Assembly: GCA_963277665.1 (NCBI GenBank)
Contig: OY728153.1
Span: 268,930,250 to 268,994,249 of the forward strand
Reading direction: 5' to 3'
DNA: 64,000 bases
Origin: Viscum album
Taxonomy: Eukaryota > Streptophyta > Magnoliopsida > Santalales > Viscaceae
Part shown: positions 1-11,598 of the stretch, in pieces
How positions within the stretch are numbered: position 1 is the first letter of the stretch
Layout: each line of letters opens with the position of its first letter
Program-made: the position numbers and the translations under genes
Notes under the pieces: generated by a model
The model's input: only the letters and a program-made list of their open reading frames with translations
Told to the model about the DNA's origin: nothing
The model's database searches: none

Positions 1-686
1 TTTGCCCAATTTCAAAGTAAAATTACTTCCAGTGACCAAAGTTAGATTAAATGGTAAAAATATTAATTATTTAAACTTTAAAAACATTTAAAAATATAAT
101 CTATCCATATAAATAAATTAGATTAAAATGCATTTTTGAATTAAAATATTGTATTTTTCACTATTCATTAAAAAATGAATTTTATCAGAAAAATACCAAA
201 CTTTTACCCAAAGTAAATTTTGATGTCCCGATTCTAAAGAAAAATTTTATTTTGTTAAATATAACATATAAAAGTGACAAAAACTATATTTAAAAATGGT
301 TCTCCGTCAAAAGGCGATAAATCGACCTTTTAAAGAATATTAGAGTACTTATGGTTAAAATTAGATTCATTCACATTTTAAACCTATGAATTTTATTGGA
401 CAATAAAAACATTTAACAAACATATATAATCTTATTTTAGTTAGTTATATTCATTCCTGCGAATAGAACAGCTATGTGTTAACTACCATTTAAAATAATA
501 ATAATATTATATTATTTTTCAGTATAACTCAACATTTTGTGCAACGTTAGATTTCAAAGAAACCAGTTTTTGCGTATCGGGTACTCCATCAAACATAGCA
601 TCCCCTTTAAAGAAAAATTAATCTTTAATTCACAAATATTAATAAATATGAAAATTTTATATTCTTTATTTACCTAGGATGATATA
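1..686 (-). repeat. Family C LTR, partial (3' LTR of the old element)
   Basis: This stretch aligns by eye with 23870-24540, the matching end of the other family C LTR. Shared blocks include 'cccaatttcaaagt' at 5 and 23865, and the closing 'ttatttac' before the LTR end. The element reads on the minus strand, so this is the start (U3) of its 3' LTR; the rest lies before the window. Divergence from the partner LTR is clearly higher than between LTRs of families A or B, so this is the oldest of the three gag-only elements. The terminal TGTAACATCC seen at 24540 has decayed to TATATCATCC here. Confidence 0.8.
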
Positions 687-752
687 TCCTTCACCCCTTT
701 TGGGAATTGCATCCACACAATTTTAAAATTGGGCTTGGAAACTTATTTGAAA

Positions 753-995
753 GTCCCGCATCGGAAAAAGAGTCAATAAAAATATGACTTTAAAATAAAG
801 GAAGAGAAGTACAAAGTTCATCCGAGACAACAAATAATATGATTCCATGAAAACATGGATATGAAAGAGAAACTGACTCTCATAGATTAATAGAGATTGA
901 TAGAGATCTTGATCACAAAAAGTTAACCACCACAATACCATAAATTTGTGGTTGGGTAAAAGTTTGATGATAATAGAGATAATATACCTTTTTTT
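753..995 (+). ncRNA. Candidate USE/TATA-driven Pol III RNA unit, family C copy
   Basis: Seen: GTCCCGCATCG at 753-763, one base off the plant snRNA upstream element consensus RTCCCACATCG; an AT box TTTAAAATAAAG at 789-800, 25 nt further; then about 175 nt ending in a run of seven T at 989-995. Inside is a hairpin ACCACAA (929-935) / TTGTGGT (946-952) around the loop core ACCATAAA, plus CCATG/CATGG near 846. Known: plant U6-type Pol III genes use a USE and TATA box about this far apart and stop at T-runs. Inferred: a transcript starting near 817, antisense to gag. The same layout recurs in families A and B, with a compensatory change in the main stem. No match to a known snRNA was recognised. 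Confidence 0.45.
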
Positions 996-2049
996 CTATA
1001 AGATCCCTTTCATAGAGTTGAAGAATTTTATTAATAAAGATAAAAATATCGTAACAAAATAAAATTACTTGTGATGTAGAGTGTCATACTTTAATAAAAT
1101 TCTACCACAAACTTATCTTTTCTCCAAACAGTAAGTATTAAAGATGTTTGGTCACACCTGAAGTGCTAAAATCAAATTCTAGTGTATCAAATAATCTACA
1201 AAAGATGATCTATATATTTCCCATATCTTTAGACATCAACCAAAACCAAAATTGGTTAGTACAAGATCAGATAATCCACAAAAGTATAATCCCTTATAAA
1301 AAAATACTACTCTTAATCTCCAAAATTCAACAAAAAGAACCCAAATTTAAATAAAGACCATTCAATATACAATTTTCCTTAAAATTATTCAAAATAATCC
1401 AAACTAATATTGTAGCCTAAAACTTATAAGGATTTAATCACATAGTCTTCCAAAGTAAATCTTTAAATTTATCTCCAAAAACATCAACTACTCTTAAAGT
1501 CTCATACTGAAATGTAATTAACCTAATCACATATTCTCTATGATAGGTTAATCATTTCTATATATAACCCTAATCACCTTATGTACACAATAAAAAAATA
1601 GATTCTTCCAAAATAATATTTCAACCATTACTCCACAAAATGAAAGATAATTATTTCTTTAATAACATTTTCACATATCAAACGTCATGGTTACTCATAC
1701 TAGAAAAAGTATTCCAAAGAAATCCCATCATCAATAGATCCTTAAAAATTTTAAGCATTTCATCATCCTAAAATGTTCCATAACTCTTGAATCCCATATA
1801 TGTAGAATTTTTACTCATTCAACATTCTTCATCGTCTATTATCCATTTTTTTCCAACATATTCCATAATAATTCATTCCTAAAAAAATCATTAATCATAC
1901 CCTAAGATTCAATAATGTCAAAAAATCATCTAAGAAATAATTTATACCTTTTATTGGTCATTGTATATTTCATCATATTCAATTGGAATGGCATTAGGAA
2001 TTGGTAAACATATATTTGTATGATCCTACTGATCCCATTCTCAAACATT

Positions 2050-2442
2050 CTTGGAAGAACATCTATTTGTATAATGACCAAGAGCACCACATTTAAAACA
2101 ATCTATTGATCCTTAAGAATGAACTTCTTTCCCTTTCCTAGAGTCAACTGGACGCTTCCTTTTTCCATGGGAGGTTCTTGCTTTATGAGATTCATTACCA
2201 CATATATAGCATCTTCCTGTCCCTTTGAATCATTTTCATAAGTGTTTCTTTCCACATTCTTGACACATAGGTTTTTGAATATACTTACCGTTATGAATAT
2301 TAGATGAACTTATGTAGGGATTTGTTTCTTGAATATATAATGCCTTATAAAAATTTCCACGGTTCAGGTGGTCGATCATGACTCCTGATAGATGGTTGAG
2401 AATAACCTCAAGTGTTCTTATTACAGCTTCCATTTCATTCAC
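2050..2442 (-). pseudogene. Degenerate gag nucleocapsid, family C
   Basis: The minus strand from 2442 opens with MNEMEAVIRTLEV and reads 68 codons to a stop just after CQECGKKH, the front half of the first zinc knuckle (C-X2-C-X3-H). Further on, CYICGNES-H keeps three of the four ligands of a second knuckle, with the last Cys changed to Ser (near 2190-2220). A third, CFKCGALGHYTNRC, is intact (near 2060-2105). The order of three knuckles matches the gags of families A and B. Capsid sequence upstream is not recognisable. The stop between knuckles one and two, and the lost Cys, make this a pseudogene. Confidence 0.75.
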
Positions 2443-2729
2443 TTTCTTATTCTGAAAACCATTATTATTTTATTCACATCCATTTTCACATTGATGCCTC
2501 CTAGATCCAGCCTTTTAGTAAAACCAAAACGGTCAGTGTAAGTATAACAATAAAATCATCATATAATATTTTATTAGGTGGATAAATACTAAGATAAACT
2601 TATTAATGTTATCATAAACTCATTCAATTTATCTAAAAAAAACTATGACTCTTTCCAATATGCTACCCATTATGGTTATGTCACTTATGCTTAAATAAAA
2701 CCCTAACCTCTAATGTTATCTAGACCGAC

Positions 2730-2740
2730 CTCTGATACCA
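2730..2740 (-). promoter_or_regulatory. Primer binding site, family C (tRNA-iMet)
   Basis: The minus strand reads TGGTATCAGAG two bases after the LTR end, complementary to the 3' end of plant initiator tRNA-Met. The two-base spacer is the same in families A and B. Confidence 0.85.
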
Positions 2741-4337
2741 ACTGTAAGGACCTGACCTTAAACATTACATAATCTTGAATTTAGTTAAAAATTCACATAG
2801 AGGATCTTTTTTAGGTTTATAGTTTTAGATAATTGGGTCATAACATATACATAACAATTTTAATATTACATGAAAACACTTCCACTTAGTGTCCATTTTT
2901 TTATCAAATAAAAAAATCTTGAAAAAAAGGAAACATGTCTTCTTCCATGTTTTAGATAGTATGACTTTTCCATGATCCCATCCTTGACCCTATTCCACTT
3001 TATGTCCTGTGAAAAATATTTCAAAAACATGGGATGAGGAAAAAAGATCAGTAAGGGATACACAAGTAAGAAAACTGTTAGTTTTTCAAAACCACAAGTA
3101 AACCAAAAATACCTTATCATAGGTAACAATTTTCACCTTTATGAAGAATTAAATAATATTCACTGAATAAAAGATCATTTCTTACCCATTTGTAACCAAA
3201 ATATTACCCTAAGATCCATATAAAGAACACATAACATATCAAGGTAACTTGGGACATAAACATACATAAATGGAATAACCATACAGTCGAATTCCACACA
3301 TATCACTAAATGGAATAGTCATATGGCCGACTTCCATACCCAATGCATTGGAGGTTATAAAGTAACCACCTGTCCCGATTTATCACGGCACCACCCATCA
3401 TTTGGTTTATCACATAACCACAGTCAAATGTCCAAGTACTATTATAAAATCCTAACACATAAAATGTTTCAAATATAAACATTTCACTAATAACATTTCA
3501 TTTTCAGTCACAATAAATCATTTTAATATATTTATGTAATCAATTCACTATCAAAACCATTTTTAAAACCATTTAAAACATTTAATAATGTGATTTTGAA
3601 TCAAAGTTTCTCATACCACTTTGAATGTTTTAACAATATTAACATTTTAAAACATTAATGTCCATATAAATAAATCCTTAAAACCATTTTTAATATATGT
3701 ACATTAATAATAAATATTTATAAGAATAAATCATTAAAAACAATATTTTAGTTAAGCAGTTATTAACAAAATGAGAGATGCTTGAAGAAAAATAATTGAG
3801 GAATAAAATTTATTCAAAACATTATAATATCATTAGAATAAAGGGATTCATGAAATAATATACCAAAGGATTGTACATACACCATATAAAAGTTAATTTG
3901 TTTATAACCACAACGAAGTCTCAAAGGAATGTAAATTCAGACGAAATACCTTATAAAGATGGTATCCTTAGATTAAGGATAAATTAGTTAAATAATTATT
4001 TTAAAAAAATATAAATACACCCAATATAAGTGGATAATAAGTGTAAATAAATCAGAGGTCATTCACACATATTTATATCATGACATAATCAAGAAGTATA
4101 AGTTTAACTTAAAGAATTGAAATTGGCTTAAGAATTTCTCTTATTGAAATTTGACACCCAAACGACGTCGCTTTAAAATTCAGAAAATGAGTTTATGATG
4201 TATAAAATGGTCTCTCATCACATGGAAATAATATTTACAAAAATAATTATGTAGAAGAACATATCTCAACATAATAAAAAGGAAATTAAAATACATGACA
4301 TAAAAGATTTATTTGACTAAAAGAGTACAGTGAAAGG

Positions 4338-4730
4338 TTCCCTTACCGATTTGGTAACTTACAAAACATACACCCCATGAAAGAAGAAGCATAAGATGAA
4401 AATGTAAATTCCTAAAAATTAAATTATATAACACAAATAATACAATCATGTTAAGTACGTACACCAAAAAAAGTAAATAGTGGAAAATATGGTATGCATC
4501 TCACAGGAATAAAAAGTGTGATGAAAACCCCTTACCACGTTGTAATCAATGGAGTCGTATGACCAAAATTTAATAACAACCAATTTAATCACATAATACC
4601 ATGAACATAAATATAATATTGATATTATATATCAAATGGAAGTAAAAATTACACCATATGTAAGAAATAATTGGTGAACAAGGGAAATCTCATGGAATTA
4701 AAAGTGAGATAAGAAACCCCTTACCTCATG
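4338..4730 (-). repeat. About 189-bp subrepeats in family C LTR
   Basis: The string CCCTTACC recurs at 4340-4347, 4529-4536 and 4718-4725, so two steps of 189 bp. Each is flanked by similar text (an ATG-gaa-taaaa-gtgaga type block before it). On the element strand each reads GGTAAGGG, a good 5' splice-site match. The solo LTR holds two such units at the same spacing (39252 and 39441), whereas the LTRs of families A and B hold one. Confidence 0.65.
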
Positions 4731-5072
4731 TCCGACTTGACCTATTTGTTATTTATTTTCCTAAATAATAAACTGAAGTTAATTTCTACAAGATTAATAA
4801 GCTTTTTCAACTTTATTATTATTTTTATATCACTTATTACCTTTCTATAAAAATTAGTTAATTATTTGAGTTCATATCGTACATTTTGTCGATGTTCGGA
4901 ACTTGAGTTAAAAATGAACTTGTTATAATTATAAATTGTCTCTGTTGTCAAAATTCCATTATCTCTAGAATTATATTCATGATTTATAAATCTTATATAT
5001 CATATATAACCGTATATATATATATGTATTTATAAGAGTACATAACATATGGAGATAAGAAATGAAATGCAT

Positions 5073-5110
5073 CTTTCATGGAGATGACAATCTATAGGTA
5101 TGCATGAACG
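5073..5110 (-). other. Decayed hairpin module, family C LTR
   Basis: Arms CTTTCATG (5073-5080) and CATGAACG (5103-5110) pair at seven of eight positions. The apical core that is conserved elsewhere has decayed, keeping only GAGA and GGTATG. It matches in place the first hairpin of family A LTRs. Further decayed sites seem to follow after the insertion, near 22320 and 22480 (GGCGGTAG). Confidence 0.55.
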
Positions 5111-6762
5111 CTACTTTCATTTCTATATTGTATTTTAATGGAATGAAAAATTAATTATACATAGGTATTGTAGAGACACAAAGCTTAACGTACATGGAAA
5201 TTACATTACTTTTGCAGAATACTTAGTACATAACAAAAACACACACACAAGGACCGTAATAGTTTAGTTTCTTTGGAAACTCAGAATATAATCTTCTAAT
5301 CGTGGTGAAAGATCTTCAAAATATCCCATAAAGATCTTCCTTTTTTTACCTAAAACCTTTCTTTATATCCTGGGTAAAAGAAAACATAAACGGGTGAGCT
5401 CAAATGCTCAGTAAGGGTAAAAAAAAGAAATATCAATCACATCATATTCATAAGAACATAACATTTTGGAAATCTTAACCTCCAAAAGAGATCATAATAT
5501 CATAACATGGGATAAATCATAGTAGTGAAATTTAATCCCAATAATCATAACTTAAAACATGAAACATTGTGTCATATACACATAATCATAGAGAATCATT
5601 TCTTATTAGTCAAGACTCATTGCCAAGACTATCTTAGTGGAGAAATTCCATTTCTGAACAGAGTTCACTCCTCGTTTCAGTCCTGTTTCACTGAACCGGT
5701 TTAACCTTCCGTTCCATCCATGTCTATCTCATGAGATATAAAATATTTACCCAATGCATTTGAGGGAGATATATGTCTCACCCATCTCATAATGATACCA
5801 TTCTTATGTGTGCCACAGAATCATAAACCATACATCATAGCATAACTCATGTAATAAAAATGGGATTCTTAAACAACATGACATCATAAAACAATTCATA
5901 TAAGATAAATTAATTCATAAAAATAATTCCATCACAACATAATCAAATCAATGTAATAATAGGGATAGAAATAGAACCCTATATTATCTTATATGGAAAA
6001 TAATTTTGATAAAACACTTGAACTCCATTCTTGAGCAAAATATCCTTTCTACCTCAAAAACATTTTCCTTTCTTAACATGTCATAAAATTTTAAACTAAA
6101 AGAAGTTGATTAAAAATAAAATTGAAAACTTGTAAAGTAAGATTCTTGGAAATAATGTTTTAAAAATCCATTCATGCCTTATAAGTTAAAAAAACATTCT
6201 TCTCGTACTTTTGTCGGAAAAGTCAAAAAGTACCTCGTACGAAAAACGACAAAAGATTCCTTTCATATCTTTTACTATAAACTCACCAAAGGGTAAAAAT
6301 GGATTTAAACAATTGTATTTGGATGGAAATAATATTACATATTGAGGAAACATGGATGTGGATGATAAAATACACCCCAGTAAATACCAAAGTATAAACA
6401 ATCTTGGATAAAAATGAGATTGTGATATTTCCCTTACCTTAGGTCCAATTTGCTTCGTAAGTGTCTGAACCTCCTGTATAATGATTTAAATAATGTCATT
6501 TACTTATTACAGAATCATATTCATTGTTATTATATCATATATGGTTCACTTATGACATTATATTACCCGTTATTTTGTAAATTCATGTTAAAGTAGTTGT
6601 TTGGGTAAAATCATCTCATTTGTCGTTCGTGTTTTAACTTGTAATTATTCATATGATTACTTAGATCATGATTACATAAATCCAGAATGTAAAACAAGAT
6701 TTATATATAATATATATTTAGAATAAACATATATATAATGGATCGATAAATGGAAAGAAATA

Positions 6763-7176
6763 CATCGTTCTTGGAGACGGTAGGTCTTACGTACGCATGA
6801 ACGATGTTTTCGTTTCTTTATTGAATTGAGTGGAATTAAGTAGATGAAATAAATATAAAGTAGTATTATTATGTCATATATTTCATGATTACTTATTATA
6901 TATACTTTATAATCATTCATTAATGGTTAACGTGGATAGTGAATCTCATCGCGTCGTGGAGATGGTAGTCCGTACGAACGCACGAGGGATGATATCGTTC
7001 TCATGATCGTGGAATTGTATTGGAGTGTAGGTATACTATTTTAGAATCAATATAACTTTACAATAATCATATATAGTTATTATGTACACCATTATACCCA
7101 TCCAAGTAAGCTGGTGGTGGAAAATAGATTACACTACGGCGTGGAGACGGTATTTCGTACGTACGCACGCGATGTG
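6763..7176 (-). other. Hairpin triplet, family A LTR copy 1
   Basis: Three hairpins at 6763-6806 (arms CATCGTTC/GAACGATG), 6947-6991 (CATC..CGTG / CACGAG..GATG) and 7132-7176 (CAC..GCGTG / CACGC..GTG), spaced 184 and 185 bp. Each has an apical core of GAGACGGTA, a short variable piece, and a version of CGTACGTACG. This copy has taken some hits: GTCTTACG for CCGTACG in the first, and CGTACGAACG in the second. Confidence 0.65.
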
Positions 7177-7336
7177 ATTTCATTTTCTGTAGGATGGATA
7201 GATGGTGAAATAGGATCGTTTAATACTTATAATAACATATCAGTATATGATTGATAATGATTTTATTACTTCATAATGAAACAACCTAATAAGAAGAAGT
7301 GGAAGAAGAAACAAAGTTGAAAGAATCGGAAACGGA

Positions 7337-7520
7337 CATTACCTCTTCTTTGAAGCGCCTCTTTGAGTCCTCCTCTTAGGGAACTAAAATTGGTCTTTGA
7401 AGAAGACCAGGACCTCTAGGCTGTTTCTAGGGAAGTGGAGAAGAGAATTTGGCAGGGGTTGGCAGAACTTGAAGGCTCAAAGTGGTGTGAGGAAGAGAGG
7501 AAGGAGGTTCCCTTTTATAA
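7337..7520 (-). promoter_or_regulatory. LTR core promoter and donor-like site, family A copy 1
   Basis: The minus strand has TTATAAAAGGG at 7510-7520, a clear TATA box. About 170 nt downstream it has AAGAAGAGGTAATG (7337-7350), a match to a 5' splice site. The pair occurs at nearly the same spacing in all LTRs here (170-177 nt). Transcription would start near 7480-7490. Splicing is inferred from the motif only. Confidence 0.65.
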
Positions 7521-9441
7521 TGGAGGAGAGGGGCACCTTTGGAATAACTAAACTTATTATTTTATTATAAAACCAAATTCGGTTTTAAATAGCTCCAAAT
7601 TGATTTATTTCGAATCTAAGGTGGGGATGGGTCGAAATCCTCTCATTAAATAGAATTTAGACAATTTTAGGTTCCTATTGTAACCTTATCATTTAGATTT
7701 AACATTAAGTTAGATAATTTTACTTTTACCGTGTCTTTTTGTGTTCTTACACTATAAGGTTAATAAACTTACTATAAAAAGACAAAATAACCCCAAGTTG
7801 TTTATTAATAATATATATAACCTTATCTAAGTCATTTGGCCGAACCTTAGATTTTTAGGAATAATATAACAATTAATAATATAATATTGTTTTTAAAAAC
7901 TATTTTATGTCAATTTTGACACTATTTAGTAATTGATTTTTGTGAAAATCATAACAGAAATATTAATTCTAATAAAGTTAATTAAATGGATAATAACATG
8001 TCATATTAACCTATAAAATTATTTTAATTCATAAAAAGTCTCAAATTACATTTATTTGGGTATTTATAACATCAATTATGTCAATATTTCATTAATAAGA
8101 TAAATACTGCATCATCGTTTTGTCATAAATAAATTACATAATTTAATGTCTAAAAATTACAAATAAAATACCATTATGTAGTAAATCGTTTTATCTTTCT
8201 AATGAATATTTATAGTCGAATTTATCGTATGTATAACACTATATTAAAAATTATCTACTTATTAAACTTTGATTTTAACTATTTTAACCATTCTTTAAAT
8301 AAATTAATAATAAATGTCCTAATCTAATCCAAGTGGTCCTAAATGGTCATATTTTATTCCTAAGGTTGTTTTTGGTCGAATTACACTTATACAATAGAAT
8401 TAGGACATGTGTTAGGGTAATAATAATATCATTTTTACCCTTAACTACACTATTTACTTTTAACCACGGTAAAAAAAAGTAAAAAGTTACTATTCACAAA
8501 AAATTATTTTCATCTCATTGAACCACATTTTAGTCCTTGATATTAACCGTGTCTCTCGGATTTTCGGAATTCTACTCACAGAAGCGGTAAAATTAAGTTT
8601 TATGAAAAATTCAGTTTTTTTAACTACCACTTAGTGGTTTCACTATTCATCAAAAAATGAAAGTTTCCAGAAAATACGAAAAATTAGGCCTAAGCTATAT
8701 TTGATATTATGAATTAAAAAATGTTTTTTATTTTACCAAATTCAAAACATATTAGTTACATTAACTAATTTAAAAATTAATTCCCGTCGTCAAAACAAAT
8801 AGCGTGTTTTTAAAAGATAATAACTATAAAAAGATTGACACTTGTTTATGTCTGGTTTAAATGTGAAATTACATCCAATGAACAACATTGTATTAAATTG
8901 TAAAAATATATTCTAAATATACTTTAAAACAACTCAAATTAATAATTTATCGCTATTAATTATTTCGATTAAAAAAGTTGTTTTTAATTAAAATTTAGTA
9001 ATTTTCACTATTCACCAGAATATGAAAGTTATCCGAAAAGTACCAAAATTTCACCCTCAGCTAATTTCGATATTCCGAATCCAAAAATGAAGTCCATTTT
9101 GAAAAATAAAATTTACAAAATTTCAAAAGGTGGTTATTAATATTCATAACGACAAGTTTTAATAATATTTTAATAGCATATCGTTGTTTAGTGAAACTCA
9201 GTATTGCGTACTACACACGCTATCGAGGAAGGCCGTGATTGCATGTAATGCAAGGCAATTAAAGGATGCGTCTTGTGAAAGTTGATTTTGGTGTAGCGTA
9301 CAACACAAGACATTAATGAAATTAAGAATATTTTTCATAAAATCTCGGGGTGTTACATTCTACCCCCCTTAAAATGAATTTCTCCCTCAAAATTCATCGG
9401 GCTTATAAATGGTTTACTACTCCAAAGTTTCTTTAATATAA

Positions 9442-9700
9442 ACAAACATCTTAAAAAGGAATACGAAATCCAATCTTTAAAAACAAAAGTATGAAACGTA
9501 ATGGTTACCCAAATAATCTAATCATTGGGTTTCCACATAGGTGAAAATATGGATATGGAAGAAAAATCTAACCATCATGTTGTGAGTGAGAGTGGTAGAG
9601 AACATGGCTATGGAAAATCCAGCAATCACAAAGCCATAAATTTGTGACGATCTAAGGTACCATCTGATTTATCAGATAAGAGCTCTAGGAAAACATTTTT
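9442..9700 (+). ncRNA. Candidate USE-type RNA unit, family A copy 1 (damaged promoter)
   Basis: The body is conserved with copy 2: ATATGGATATGG block, GGCT/AGCC-like pair, stem TCACAAA/TTTGTGA around GCCATAAA, hairpin ATCTGA/TCAGAT near 9663-9678, and T5 at 9696-9700. The upstream box is damaged (ACAAACATCT where copy 2 has ACCCACATCG), and the CCATCA/TGATGG stem is broken. Likely start near 9504. This copy is probably inactive even if the unit is real. Confidence 0.4.
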
Positions 9701-10031
9701 GGTTTTCAAGATCATTTCCCTAAAGTTATGAAATTTGAATTAGAAGAAATAATTTCGTGATTTTGGTATAGTCTCACCGTTGTTCGTTCTTTGGAAAATT
9801 TCCACTTCATCTCTTAAATAAATGAAGTTGAATTTTTCATTCGTGATTTGTTAGAAGATCATGTGATAGAATGATGGGTCATTCCATCTGTCTCAAACAA
9901 AAGGTTAGAAAAGTTATCAAAAAATACATTAGTCCATCTATAGTGAGATTAATCATATATGGTTCCTAAAATGGACTTAAACTTCATATATCATACTACT
10001 TAGTATAATAAAACTAGTTTCTACTAAACAG

Positions 10032-10145
10032 GGACTTCCTATAGGCTAGTGGTAGGCGATAAAGGCCAGTCGCACTTCGGTTGTGGGTTGGATTCCCACA
10101 GCCTTGTGCGACGCGATGGGTTGTCGCCCATCCTACAGGTAGTCC
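10032..10145 (+). ncRNA. tRNA-like Pol III unit, 114 nt, family A copy 1
   Basis: An A-box-like TAGGCTAGTGGTAGG follows a 5' end GGACTTCCTATAGG that pairs with the 3' end CCTACAGGTAGTCC (12 of 14 positions). A T-arm-like stem TGTGGG/CCCACA encloses the B box, here GGTTGGATT, with one base changed from the functional GGTTCGATT. A T-run (TTTTT) follows directly. Known: this is the layout of tRNA-derived Pol III units and SINE heads. It is antisense to gag. No clear target duplication surrounds it. Confidence 0.6.
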
Positions 10146-10822
10146 TTTTTCTAAAACTAAATTACTATAACATCCCATAAATAATATAGAAAAAGGTTCT
10201 ATCCTTAAACAATACTAACTTATGTCCAACATATTCCATTCCATTCTTTAGGCTTATCCATAATATTGCAGTCCATTGTCATATTATAGTGAAAACAATT
10301 ACCAGAGATTTCATATAACAAGCATATTAATATCATCGTTGATCCCCATATATCATAAGATATTTCTTTTTGGTCACATTCCAAACATTCGAAGGCCTTA
10401 ATCATGTATTCTCTTGAAAATGAATACTCATTTAACCTTAATGAAAACATGAGTGATGTCAAAAGATAACTCTTTCCACATACCAAAACCCCAAAATTCT
10501 ATATACTCAAACCATGATATAACTATTTCTTTATATCAGTCATGAGCTCATGAATACTATCAAACATTTAATTTTCTCCTTATACCTTCATTATGCTCAT
10601 ATCATCTACTTTCCAAAAAATATCTGAATAACCATTCATGGTTACTGGTACCATTCATCATACACTTTCAAAACGTAAGGAAAGACAACAGTGTAACAAT
10701 CCTTAGATGTTTCTTTATTCCATAGTACCATGAGATTACTTCTACAAAATTACACTTGATAAACATGTAATCATTCCACTACCTTCTTAAACCATTGATC
10801 GAACTTCAAAAATTATTTCAAC

Positions 10823-11356
10823 TCACATATCATTTGTAGTCTCTTCATCATCATCAACATAAATACTACCCATACGACCATACTAATTCTCTTCATGAGA
10901 CTTTCCCTTAGGGCATTGGTTTTCATAATGCCCGTAAATTACACATTTAATACATTTAACCATTGTTGATATCGTAACAATACCATTATGCTCATCCCTG
11001 GAGTTAACTGAACCTTTTCCTATGCACTTACTGTCTTTGTGTCCTTCTTTTCCACACCCAAAGCATCTTCTAGTTCCTTTGAAACATTCTCCTTGATGCC
11101 TCTTCCCACATGATTTACATAGGAGAAATTGAACTTTCTTTCCTCTATGATCATAATGAAACTACATATTTCTCTTATTAGCCGAGTCAGGAAACTTACA
11201 AAATTTGAGTTTATTTATCATATTATGAGATTGATGATTCGGCATAATAATGATGTTTGGACTTCCAAATCCCATTTCATTTGGTTTATCGTGAAGAATA
11301 TCATTCCATTGTCCATCATATCCTCCATTATCATGAATCATCTTGTATCTAGCCAT
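10823..11356 (-). pseudogene. Gag nucleocapsid protein, family A copy 1, premature stop
   Basis: Same 534-nt frame as copy 2 (17254-17787), starting MARYKMIHDNGG, with no length change. Codon 65 is TAG (plus 11162-11164) where copy 2 has GAG, so the protein ends before the zinc knuckles. Downstream of the stop all three knuckles keep their ligands, including the first (CKSCGKRHQGEC), which is damaged in copy 2. Gag would coat the element RNA and form particles. The upstream capsid region of a normal gypsy gag is absent. Confidence 0.8.
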
Positions 11357-11587
11357 TTTATAAAACCCAAAAAGAATAGTGTGAGAGGCAAAAAACACGC
11401 CAGGGAAAACAATATAATAAAGGGGGAGTACATTCAATATCTAACATCTTGGGTTACCGTAATTCTAGTACTATGACCTATACTTATACTTAACCTTAGG
11501 GACATCCCTAGACATACCTTAGAAATATCTCTAGGGATCTCACTAAAGTTCTCGCATCCTAGTTTCCAAAGGTTGAATAAACCATTC

Positions 11588-11598
11588 CTTTGATACCA
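11588..11598 (-). promoter_or_regulatory. Primer binding site, family A copy 1 (tRNA-iMet)
   Basis: The minus strand reads TGGTATCAAAG two bases from the LTR end. It pairs with the initiator tRNA-Met 3' end with one mismatch (A for G). Confidence 0.8.

Larger units (their letters stand above)
687..2742 (-). mobile_element. Family C internal region, gag-only, decayed
   Basis: A region of 2056 bp between two family C LTRs. On the minus strand it runs from the primer site (2730-2740) through remnants of a zinc-knuckle gag (2050-2442) to a purine-rich tract next to the 3' LTR (687-704, CCCAAAAGGGGTGAAGGA on the minus strand). No reverse transcriptase, RNase H or integrase motif is visible and there is no room for a pol gene. 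The part from 1000 to 2040 is AT-rich and non-coding. It holds an antisense USE-like RNA unit (753-995) but, unlike families A and B, no tRNA-like unit. Confidence 0.8.
2743..5168 (-). repeat. Family C 5' LTR, left piece (split by family A)
   Basis: This LTR begins on the plus strand with TGTAAGGACCTGACC next to the primer site. It is cut at 5168 by the family A array and resumes at 22228. Without the insertion it is about 4.74 kb. The piece is AT-rich and non-coding. It carries a 189-bp internal subrepeat (4338-4730) and a decayed hairpin module (5073-5110) only about 55 bp from the insertion point. Confidence 0.85.
5169..9357 (-). repeat. Family A LTR copy 1
   Basis: 4189 bp, ending TGTAGAG...GTGTTACA on the plus strand (TGTAACACC...CTACA on the element strand). 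On the element strand the order is U3 with short GCGTAC motifs (near 9210 and 9290), a TATA box at 7510-7520, a donor-like AAGAAGAGGTAATG at 7337-7350, three hairpins (7176 down to 6763), a second donor-like AAGGTAAGG near 6436, then the TGAGC/GCTCA hairpin near 5395-5410. No protein-coding region is supported. Confidence 0.92.
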
